In this document: one piece after another, positions 22,659-31,721 of the stretch
How the letters are laid out: every line of letters starts with the position of its first letter
Numbering within the stretch: the stretch's first letter is position 1
NCBI GenBank assembly: GCA_001510575.1
Contig: LNGK01000006.1
Location: 62,001-126,000 of the forward strand
Source: Knoxdaviesia capensis
Lineage: Eukaryota > Ascomycota > Sordariomycetes > Microascales > Gondwanamycetaceae
Direction: 5' to 3'
Length of the DNA stretch: 64,000 nucleotides
Program-made: the position numbers and the translations under genes
The notes under the pieces: generated by a model
The model's input: only the letters and a program-made list of their open reading frames with translations
Told to the model about the DNA's origin: nothing
The model's database searches: none

Positions 22659-23816
22659 CTTGTTTTTTTCGGGCCTGGAATCAAAAAGGGGAGTTCCAAA
22701 AGGTTAGTTATTACTTCAATTGAAACTCAAGTAATAATAGAGACACAATGAATGCTAACTCGGGGACTTGATAGATACCAAGCAACAAAAAAAGAAACTC
22801 ACAACTGAACAAGGAGGAAGAGTGAAAGGAAGAAAGCTCAATGAAGGATAGAGTCAGAAGGCATAAAGGAATCAAATGAGCTGTGATGGGGTCAATTGAT
22901 TTGAAGATGCATTGATAGCTCAGACTTAATTGAATAAATAAAAAAGATGAAAACAAGATGAAGTTCGGAATGGGGGGTCCAGGAACAGCCAGCTTGTTTT
23001 ATAGAGTCGGAGTAATCGTCAGTAAAGTTCTCGATCACTCACCTTAAAAGATGATATTGCCCCATTGTCCAGTGAGAAAATAGAGAAAATACTCGCGATC
23101 TTCTTATTCACAATTGATAAGATTGGGGTGCACAATCAGTGATCGAGTAATGCATGACGAAGACACTGTCTGCACAATCAGTAAGTGGTAAGTGGAACGA
23201 TGAGGAGCCTGTCCTCCGAGTCATAATGGGCATCGACGTGGCCACGATGCCAAAGACCCCGAGGAGGGGAATCGTTAGTGGATGAGAACAAATGCCAGTC
23301 ACATCCGGGAAGAGTACGGCATCCAGACCCGGATCTCTAGAATAGCAATACCAGATCAACCCGGCATAGACGGGATCAATATAATTCACCATCCAGCCGC
23401 CCAGGCATAGACTTCCCCAGCAAGGCATGGAGGGAGCAAGTATGGCAGAGATGATATCAAGACGAGTCACATTAGTTCCGGGGGGGAATAAAGCAGTAGA
23501 TGATACAAGTGGGAGAGACGGCTTGGAGAGCATGTCCTTGTTGGAGGGTTGGAGAGCATGTCCTTGTTGGAGGGTTGAGTCTCCAGATACAGCACACATT
23601 GAGCATTTTTGACGGAATGGCAATATTCATAAACGGTCATACAGACAAAAAATATCGATTCGTGCTTAGGAGCACTTGGTTGAACAAGAAAAGCGTCCGC
23701 TTCGTGCTAACTTCCAGGAATTGGTGTTGGGTGGGAGGGAGACAGAGGACACCGAGCTTCGGAAGCAAGGCCAAATGCCGGTGCTAGGTGAAAGCGAGAA
23801 TACTCAGGCCGTAGCA
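22659..23816. other. Intergenic region between INSIG-like and RING-LON genes
   Basis: 1.16 kb between two minus-strand genes, presumably INSIG 3' UTR plus RING-LON promoter. It contains a perfect 26-base tandem duplication (23523-23574). An unsupported 171-codon minus ORF spans 23108-23623. Confidence 0.55.
23523..23574. repeat. Perfect 26-bp tandem duplication
   Basis: Two exact head-to-tail copies of a unit starting TTGGAGAGCATGTCCTTG (23523-23548 and 23549-23574), followed by the start of a third (TTG). Exact identity suggests recent duplication. Confidence 0.92.
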
Positions 23817-25142
23817 TCAAGGCCGGATGGCACTTCCCGGCGCAAGACGCCGTCCGATGTTCCCCAGAAACAAGGAGTAGCAGAAGAGGACGCTGATAAC
23901 CCAAATAAAGGTTTCCATCGCCGTCGGCGCGGCGGGAGCGACGGTGGTAGCTGACCCCAATGCATTGGACACTGTTTCTAGCGCGCTTTTCCGGGCAGCC
24001 ATTGGGATTGATATCATCTCAGACCCCATAGACATCACCACTGAACAGCCTAACAGGCTGAAAAGGACAGAGAGAAGGAATCCCGTGGCGGTGCGGTCAA
24101 TCACATACCACAGGAAAGGGTTCACCAGGGCCAAGGATGCTGACGCCTGCAAAGTTGAATCCCATGGGAGTTTTCGCTGGAAGTGACATCCATGTTAGAA
24201 AACGCACACTTGAGAGAGTACTGTTGGCATTTCACACCACACACAAAAGAAAGACAAAGCACTTACAATAGCAAAGAGGATACCCAGAAACGAAGCCACG
24301 CTACGGACCACAGCCGTCCAGTTATTGACAGTTCCCGCACCCTTTGCAGCTGGTGATCGGGGAGTAGTAATCTGAGATGAGGTTGAGCTCGCAGCTGACA
24401 CGCCCGCCTTTTGTCCATTGGTGGGAGCATGTGGCCGATCCCACATGCTATCGAGATCTGGGAGAAAAGTTCCGAGACCAACACCGGCAAATCCCCAGAC
24501 CAGGAGGTGGAGCCAGTTCGACTGGATGTCCAGGGCACCATCACGGAGGCCCAGTAGCAAGGCGCCGTATCCGAGGCCTAAAGCCAAGAGGGTCAATTTT
24601 CGTAAGACTGATTCTGGGAATGGACCGGAAGGGTCTAGTGGGGTTGCTGTTGCCGCCGCAGTGTCGACGGCATTGATGGATGACCGCAGGCCAGAACGGC
24701 GTTTCATGAGGGCGTAAGTAGCATCATCAACTCCATGACGCTTGACCGGGGTCTGAGAGCCGGTGTCCCATGGAGTAGCGGGCTCGTTGAAGAACTGGTC
24801 ATGGGAACCACCGGGAGTGGTTGGTGTGCCAATGATGGGCATGAAGATTCCATGTAGGGCTGAGGTACGCAGGTTGATGCTCGATTGTGCGCGACTGAGA
24901 GGATCTGCTACGGAAGAGCTACCTGGGGTAGAAGTGGATGAAACAGGGCCATTGAGGGCGCGGCGGATGGCTTCCAGATCGGCGACAGACAGCGTGCTCG
25001 TGTTGGCGCTGACATCGGCGTCGTTGTCGTGGTCATGGTCGGTGAAAGACTCAAAGTCCGGCGGTGGCGTGGGGTTGGCCAGGTCAATGGCAAACGGCCG
25101 GCGTGGGATTGGCCGGATCAGAGGCGGACGTTCACTTGACAT
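23817..25142 (-). CDS. INSIG-family ER membrane protein
   Basis: Exons 25142-24267 and 24176-23817 are joined over a 90-base intron (GTAAGT...TTCCAG) in phase 0 to 411 residues. The splice restores FAI-RKLPWDSTLQASASLALVNPFLWY, the most conserved INSIG block. The N-terminal 190 residues are hydrophilic (D-rich HDHDNDAD, many Ser/Thr/Pro). Membrane spans then follow: LTLLALGLGYGALLLGL, WLHLLVWGFAGVGLGTFLP, RSVASFLGILFAI, ALVNPFLWYVIDRTATGFLL, and FIWVISVLFCYSLFLGNIGRRLAPG. In animals and fission yeast INSIG proteins hold sterol-sensing partners (SCAP, HMG-CoA reductase) in the ER; moulds have homologues in sterol homeostasis. The start is the ATG of MSSERPPLIRP; an in-frame ATG 51 codons upstream would add an atypical basic/hydrophobic leader. 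Confidence 0.87.
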
Positions 25143-25462
25143 GGCGAAGGGCAAAAGGGGGACAGTGGTAGAGGGTGTGTGAAGATGGTGATTGAATAGA
25201 AAAAGTCCGGGCACAAGGTGTCGCCGATGCAGAAAAAGAGCCCGGAAATTTCGGAAGGAGGTTGTAGATGCAGTGCTGGACGGTATCGGCCACACTGTTT
25301 GATGTTGGGATGATCACACAGGGAAAGGTTAATGAGGATGAAAATGGGCGAAAATGACGACAGCAAACGCGTATGCAGATACAAATTTCTAGAAGATGTG
25401 AAGGTTGGGCCAAATGTTTTGAAACGAAAGGATAGAATGTTGAGAAAAGCTTGTGCCAAGCA

Positions 25463-25481
25463 AGAGAGAGAGAGAGAGAGA
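25463..25481. repeat. (GA)n microsatellite
   Basis: Nine or so GA units about 320 bases upstream of the INSIG-like start, reading as a CT run on that gene's coding strand. Confidence 0.85.
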
Positions 25482-27500
25482 AAATCGGATATAAAATGGA
25501 GGTGTACGGGAAAGCTGAGGCCGAGACAAGAAATGTAGAAAATTTGAGGCGCGACAGCTTTACACGAGCTGACCGTCTTTCTTGCTTAGACAGGTAGGAA
25601 TGGAATGTATAAGGCGTAGGTAGGTAGAAGGAAAAGAAGGAAAGTAGGTGAAGGGGGATGGAATGAAGGGAAAAAAGCTAAGAGAAGCCGGAGAATTTTA
25701 GGAGCAACAGCATCGATCCTGGTCCAAAGCTAGAGAGACAGGGAACGAACGAAACAAGCGATGTTCGTTCGGCGCAACTGGTTGTGGCGCGAAGACAGAT
25801 GGGTCAGACCCAGAACACCAGGGCAAGGCGGGTGTATAAATATCGTCGGATAAGGGGTGGAAAATATATATATATACAATTGAAAAAAACTCAATAAATG
25901 GTTTCAAATTTCGAGTCTCGAAGGCGGGCCCGTGATTCGCAGAGAAAAAAAAAAGAAAAAAAAAAAGAGAAAAAAAAGGTCTAAGCAAAAAAGGCGAGGA
26001 CGATGTATTTGGGGTTAGCTACAGGGATTCTGCAAATCATGCAGCTGCGGCTGGGGGGTTGGCAATTGAGAACCGGGAACACTAGACAAAATAGATCACG
26101 GTGTGTGTGACAAGCGAGCTGCAGTTTCGAGAAAAGAGCCCGTGACCGCGACCGAGATTTGGGGAGAGCGGGGGAACGTGGAGAACGTGGGGACGGCAGG
26201 CAAACGGGCGGGCGGTTGCACCGGGACTCTAAATAGACGCTGTATATATACGAGCAGTATAAAACCCTTAGTAGCGGTGGTTGTATCTGAATAACGACGG
26301 TCGGTCCGGGGGAGAGAATAGGCACCGGTTTCGAGTGAAGTTGCCGTTAAGGCTGGGTGGTGATGGTGATTATGGTTATAGCACGCACAATCCCGTCAAA
26401 CGCGGCCTGTAAGATTCGTGAAGGGCTGAATATAAGCCCAGCTGCCTGAGGAAGAAACCCGAAAACGAGTAAGGTGAATCAATCCAAATGACCGCCAATG
26501 CAGCTGGCGTTTGCTGAGGTCCGCCAATGGTGTTCCAACTCTCCACCTGGCGATCCCGTCCCTCTTCTGGTCGGTCAGACTGTTCCGGTCTGAGTGAGAT
26601 GCAGGCTAGAATGTCGAGGCACCAAAAGAGTATCGATTGGACGGCTTGTGGGCAAAACGAGAGAAGATAGATGATTGGTTCGGGCACAAATTGGAGGGTA
26701 TAAGCGACGTATATGAACAAGCTTTTATTGAATTGCGTCTGGATTGGATATATATGGGGGTTCTCGGTGAATTGATGGCTGCCGGTGCATGTACCGCAAG
26801 CTATGGTGTAGAAAGACACCAAAAAAGAGCAGAAAAGCAGATATCACAGAGAAGATTGAAGATGACCATACAAAAGAGGAGATAAAAGAAAGAAGAAGAA
26901 AACGAAGATGAGCGAGAGAACGCCGAAGAAGAAGAAATATCTAGAAAAATAGGTTGGGTGTGGGTTTCAAGATCACGCAACAAAATTCCCAGGGCAGGAG
27001 AAAAAAAAAGGTGGTCACTTGAGCAAAACGGCACGCTTCTCGCCCGCCAAAAGAAACACGGCAGGAACGAAGCAGCTCCCTCGCATTAGGTTTCCAGAAC
27101 GAGCAAGTGCGGATATATGCATAACGGGGCGGCCCCTAGAACATTGTGAACAAGGCACAGGAAGGCACGAGTTTTCAACCGCTTCACGGCAAGACCGTTT
27201 AATTCAATAACCTCAATAGTGGGAGTTCCACGATTTTCTCAATAACGTCACAAACAATAAGAACGACGCCGAACCTGAAAGAAGATGGGGAAAAGCCGCC
27301 GGACAGAGCTCCTTCAAATCTGCAGGAACTGAACGACATACGCTAGCCACACCCCTGGTCGCTCCTTCTGCAAGCTAGATATACCTGCGGCCTGGTTGGC
27401 TGAAACAATTGGTGGGAAACAGAAATTCACATGTCATCTTGATAAACCACAACACCCTAACGCCAATTGTGACCCTAGCTGCAGTATACCAAGCCCTCCA

Positions 27501-27510
27501 AACCCTAACC
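27501..27510. promoter_or_regulatory. Telobox-like motif AACCCTAACC
   Basis: An AACCCTAACC, with CACCCTAAC at 27463-27471, lies in the 3' flank of the HNH_2 gene. Function unproven. Confidence 0.3.
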
Positions 27511-27730
27511 ATGCACAAAAATCATACAAGTGAACGGAGGCAGAAAACGAACGCTAAAGAAATCTTTGATCACAGAGTCGGACCTGTGCCAAAGACTAAT
27601 GCTGATAGTACGCTAAAGGCCGCTACCAAAAGAAGACGGAACCGAAGGACGAACGTGAAAAAAAAAAAAAAAGAAGGGAAAGCACCGCGTGGCGATGTTT
27701 CCCGGAGGCGAGCGAGCAGAGAGCAGGGAC

Positions 27731-28748
27731 TCAAACAATGTGGAATCCGAGCTCCCGCGCGGTGCCCATGTCAGAGTCACCGGAATCACTAGGCGGGACT
27801 CCTGCTCCCGGCATGTTGATCATCACCGCCATGCGGTAGTGGAAGCGGAGCACCTCGGGGTGGGGACCGCAGCCTCCGCGGGGGAAGACGTTGCTGGCGT
27901 GCTTACCAGACAGGTTGTACAGATCCTGCTGGAAGCAGATGATAGTGAAGTCGTTCTAAAGACAGGCAAGTTAGTACCAGGATACTGCCACACACTTTTG
28001 ATACCAGCTCTTACATCGGGATCAATCGCCAGATTGTAGTTTTTAAACTCCCGCGCCACGTCCTTCTTCAGCAACATGCCGTTGCGGACCGAATTCATCG
28101 ACTCGGTTGTGGTCGCGCACATGTGGACTTTGGAAGTCATGTTCAGATTGTCCCAGATAGTTTGCAGATGCGGCTGCAGGATCCGCACCGACTCGAACCC
28201 AGAGGCGGACCCGAAGGGGGCCATAACGTTCGGCTGGCCGGTGAGCTGGCAGTGACGGTCACGGCTGATCACGGCCTGGTGGAATTCGCGGCGTTGGCGG
28301 GGCGTCATGGATTCGGCGGGAACGGACTGATCCCACATCACGGGCTGGTAGGAAACATCGCCTAAGTGTTGGATGATGCCGAACTGGTTAGACAAGTCTC
28401 CCTCCATGAAAAGCCAGGAGGCCGAAATGTGAACTTACCGTCAGTGACAATGTAGTATCTCCCGGACTCCAAAGCCCGATCATTCCACTCCAGCTTCTGA
28501 CCCCACCACGTCTCAATGTAGTGAGGGCGATTGAACTGAAAGACCATCTGAATCATATCCTGGAAACTGGAGTTTGTCATCCCCTTGTTAAGCACAAGCC
28601 CTCCAAGAACCATCATAGGGCTTCTCTTATCGTGGATGTGGACATCGCGGCCGAGGGTACGCATGTTATCGACCAGGCTAGATGTCTGCAACACACTATT
28701 GTATCTGTAGGTGGATGCACCAGCATCCGGAGGCCAGGAGGGATTCAT
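27731..28748 (-). CDS. HNH_2-like protein with degenerate catalytic motif
   Basis: Three exons, 28748-28439, 28361-28015 and 27955-27731, give 293 residues in frame. Intron 1 (77 bases, GTAAGT, branch TCTAAC) skips a CAG only two bases past the branch and uses the next in-phase TTAG; intron 2 is 59 bases with TACTAAC and TTTAG. The layout matches the fungal HNH_2 family: an N-terminal region with VLGGLVLNKGMTNSS, ESGRYYIVTDG, then FHQAVISRDRHCQLTGQ, SGFESVRILQPHLQ, NSVRNGMLLKKDVAREF, YNLAIDPD and RFHYRMAVMINMPGAG near the C-terminus. In active relatives the last blocks read about CVITG...GFEAAHIFPL...NGLLLRSDVH.LFD; here the His of AAHI is Arg (SVRI) and the His of DVH is Ala (DVAR). The protein is therefore probably not a normal nuclease. 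This family's cellular role is unknown. Confidence 0.75.
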
Positions 28749-29336
28749 AATGATAATTAGTAACTGGAAACGATCATGAGAATGGTGATTGCAGACGACA
28801 GTTTACTGAAAGCTGGAGAGTGAAGAAGGAGAGATTGAACGAGAGACATAGGGGAATAAACAAGACGTCTAGGAAGAAGAAGATAAGATAAAGGCTAAAT
28901 AATGCCATTGGAAAGATATAGAGAAATAGAAACCAAAATAGGTCAAACCCTGGGCTGTTGTATATGCCATTTTGGTTGTGTTTTTTCGGCATTTATCAAA
29001 TATTTTGGTTAGCGAGTAAGTAAATATTGAGACCAGGCCATGCCATTTAAGGAGAGGAGTTGTTGATTCTATATGGGTGTGATAAGTGATGAGATGAGAA
29101 AAAGAGATGATATAAGTCGATATCTGCCCTGGATCATTTGGAGGTTAGTCCCTTCCGAAGGAAGAAGATAATCAAGAAGAAGCAACACCTGCCTGGACAT
29201 TACCATGGATGACTTGGCTAGAAAGAGACAGGATAATATGGGTTAAATAAAGGGGCGTGAAGGAGAACTTGAACTTGCTGTCTTCTATTCATTAGTGCTA
29301 TGCCGTACTGTTAAGAAGAAAGAAAACCAACCCCCC
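28749..29336. other. Intergenic region between Mak11 and HNH_2-like genes
   Basis: 589 bases, AT-richer, containing the promoter of the HNH_2-like gene (purine-rich on the plus strand) and the 3' UTR of the Mak11 gene. No gene seen. Confidence 0.55.
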
Positions 29337-31025
29337 CTACTCCTCATCCTCGTCTCTGTCTTCTTCACCACTCTCCTCCTCCTCATCATCCTCCCATGCT
29401 TCATCATCGCTGTCTTCCAGGCCTGCCGGCCGGGGAATCATCACGAACCCTTCCAAGCACGTGATTCTGTTCTGTGTCGAGTACTTCCCCATCAACTCGC
29501 CCGTGACCACGGCCGAGGCCTTCGTAGCCTTAGCCCCCCCTGCCTTGGACGGCTGGGCCGCCGCGCCCGACACGGCCTTGTGAAGTCCGGCGCCGCTGAT
29601 CTTCCAGATACCGACAACACCGTCACTCGTGCCCGTGGCAACGAGCACCGACTCGTCTTTGCCGGCCGAGTCAGTTTCGGTTCCGGAGGACAGCTTCTGC
29701 AGGATTACGAAATCCTTCACGCGGCTGGCCACACCCGCGTCCCGGCCCCCAATGCTTCCGATCAGCCGCGCCGATGGCAGCGGCTTGTCTTCGTCGTCGT
29801 CCGAGTCGTCTTCATCGCCCTGAACAGCCGGAGCTGCCGCCGTGCTCGAGCTGGTCGCAGCGACAAGGTGTGCTTGCAAAGTCGAGTAGAACAAGACACG
29901 GCCGTCCTCTGTCGACACGGCCAAGATCGAATTCGTCGGACCCTCCTCTCCGCCGGCAAGCGTCACATACCGGAGACCGTGGACCTTCGTTTTGATAGTC
30001 GGGCCCAGCACCCGGCACCGCGGCAAGCTGTCGGTGCCAAACACAACCACATCCCGATCAAACGCCACCGCGAACTCGTCGCCCCCGTCGACCGTCGAGC
30101 CCCACGCAACACGGCGGCCTTCGCCAGTCGAGTGGCGGCCCTCGCCAATTTCCCGCAGCATCGTCTTGGAGAAATTCAGCACTCCGGCCTTGCGGCCCGT
30201 GACCAGGTTCCAGAGTCGCATGCAGCGCTCGCCGCGGCTCACGCTGATCATCAGCTTCAAGCTCGGGTGCACAGCGAAGTCATTGACGCCGGCCGGCGCA
30301 CTGCCAAACGCCGCAGTGTCGCCGCTGGGTCGGCCCTGGACCTTCGGCCGCGGCACCTTGATCGCCGAGAGCAGCGACCAGTCGCGCGTGCGCGTGACGC
30401 CGATCGTCGAGTCCTCGCTGCTGCTCAGCAGCTTCGACCGCGTGGGGAAGGCAAGCGCCGTGACGCTGGACGCGTGGTGCAGCAGCGTGCCGACCTCGCG
30501 GTTCTTGCGGTTCTCGCGGATCGGCCGCGGCGCCACGCGCGAGAGCAACTCGTCGGCCTTGTCGGCGGCCGTCGTCGTTCCGTTCGGCTTGCCCGCGGTG
30601 CGCGGGGGGTGGGCGGACAGGTTGTACACGTTTATCCGCTCGTCGGTGCTTCCGGACGCGAGGAACAGCTTCTGGCCCTGGCCGGGCACCGGTGTCGACG
30701 GCTCAGAGAGTGCTAGGCTGCGGATGGCCGAGGTGTGGGCGTTGAAGAGGAAGGTGTCGGCGAAGGTGACTGAGCCGTCGGCCGCAATTGTCGCAGTGAG
30801 GCCATGGAGGATGCGGTCGTACGAGCCGGCGATGATCTGAACGGTGCACGGCTTCACAGGTGTCGAAGACTTCGCTTTGAGCACTTCGACCGCGGCCTTC
30901 GGCTGGGTCGTTGTCGTCTTCAGGGCGGCTGTGGTTGATCCGTTGCTCGCAGACTTTGGCTTTTTGGAGGCTGTCGTAGGAGAATTGGACTCGACTGCCG
31001 ACTCAGTATGCTTTCGTTTAACCAT
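29337..31025 (-). CDS. mak11: WD40 60S ribosome-biogenesis factor Mak11/PAK1IP1-like
   Basis: Single exon, 562 residues. A basic, Ser/Thr-rich tail (KRKHTES..KKPKS, a likely nuclear signal) leads into WD40 repeats beginning at about 62 with IIAGSYDRILHGL. Further repeats show FNAHTSAIRSLAL, FLASGSTDERINVYNLS, HHASSVTALAF..KLLSSSEDSTIGV, VNDFAVHPSLKLMISVSRGERCMRLWNLVTGRKAGVLNF and DEFAVAFDRDVVVF. This order is that of yeast Mak11 and human PAK1IP1, which act in pre-60S assembly with Rlp24. It has an acidic loop (DEDDSDDDED) inside a late blade and ends in a run of Asp/Glu (DDEEEESGEEDRDEDEE). It is somewhat longer than yeast Mak11 because of linkers rich in Ala, Thr and Pro. Confidence 0.85.
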   Translation of the reverse strand: MVKRKHTESAVESNSPTTASKKPKSASNGSTTAALKTTTTQPKAAVEVLKAKSSTPVKPCTVQIIAGSYDRILHGLTATIAADGSVTFADTFLFNAHTSAIRSLALSEPSTPVPGQGQKLFLASGSTDERINVYNLSAHPPRTAGKPNGTTTAADKADELLSRVAPRPIRENRKNREVGTLLHHASSVTALAFPTRSKLLSSSEDSTIGVTRTRDWSLLSAIKVPRPKVQGRPSGDTAAFGSAPAGVNDFAVHPSLKLMISVSRGERCMRLWNLVTGRKAGVLNFSKTMLREIGEGRHSTGEGRRVAWGSTVDGGDEFAVAFDRDVVVFGTDSLPRCRVLGPTIKTKVHGLRYVTLAGGEEGPTNSILAVSTEDGRVLFYSTLQAHLVAATSSSTAAAPAVQGDEDDSDDDEDKPLPSARLIGSIGGRDAGVASRVKDFVILQKLSSGTETDSAGKDESVLVATGTSDGVVGIWKISGAGLHKAVSGAAAQPSKAGGAKATKASAVVTGELMGKYSTQNRITCLEGFVMIPRPAGLEDSDDEAWEDDEEEESGEEDRDEDEE

Positions 31026-31721
31026 TATGAATGATGTGAGGCGGTCAATTAATCAATTAATCAATCAAGAAGTTTAGAGTTTGGAGTTAAGCAAAAAAAG
31101 AAACGGAAGGGTGTAGGAAGAACAAAAAAGAAAACTTTTCAACTGGTGAAGGACAAAAGGCTCTAGACGGTTTCTCTACTTGCTTGCTCGACCTTATTTT
31201 TTTTTTTTTTTGTTAGTGATACCCGGCAGAAAAAAGATGGATATAGACCGCCTTTCTCACCGCCCAGATTGCCCCACCATCAATCAGCAGGACACTTACA
31301 CCATATAACATGAAGTACTAACTTCACGATACCTTTGACATAGGTGTGAGATAGTAGAAAGAGGACACACTAGAACTGCCTAGGGAATCATTATATTCTA
31401 TAGATACCATGGAATAGCAGAGACCAAAAATAGCCGTTCCCTTCAAGAAGAAAAGATAACACCCTTAAAAACATCTAACAAAAAACAAAAGCTGAGTCAA
31501 GCAAGTGAAGAACAAGAAGAAAGGATAGAATAGTAATTATGTAGAGGTGGAATAATGAAATCAAAGATTATAACACCATCGCTCATCATCCCCTAGTATG
31601 CATCATAATAGAAGAAAGGAGAAGCAATAAAGGAGAAAGCCGGCAATGCACATTAAATATAGGATAGGAAAAAAAGCTACACATCATGACACAAGGGTGT
31701 GGCAGACAGAGTGTCCACCCT
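31026..31721. other. Intergenic region Ark1-like / Mak11
   Basis: 696 bases between two minus-strand genes, AT-rich with a T run at 31198-31211. It holds the Mak11 promoter and the kinase 3' UTR. Confidence 0.55.

Larger units (their letters stand above)
25143..27730. other. Intergenic region upstream of INSIG-like gene
   Basis: 2.6 kb without a supported gene. The plus strand is purine-rich in several blocks (25440-25490, 25600-25700, 25930-25980, 26870-27010), meaning CT-rich leader-like sequence on the minus strand. AACCCTAACC lies at 27501-27510. Short ORFs here look unlike the GC3-rich genes around them. Confidence 0.5.

Noticed and set aside
23108..23623. 171-codon minus-strand ORF between INSIG and RING-LON
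   Set aside because: No family motif, composition unlike the GC3-rich neighbours, no supported splice context, and it overlaps the 26-bp tandem duplication.
28383..28438. 55-base intron in the HNH_2 gene ending at the first CAG
   Set aside because: It breaks the reading frame; the TTAG further on keeps it and restores YYIVTDG-DVSYQP.
29295..30716. 473-codon plus-strand ORF opposite Mak11
   Set aside because: It is the complement of a GC3-rich real gene, low-complexity in sequence (Arg/Ala runs) and without motifs. The same holds for 17915-19327 (-) opposite Pns1, 39935-41425 (+) opposite GH55 and 13497-14393 (+) opposite Rab.
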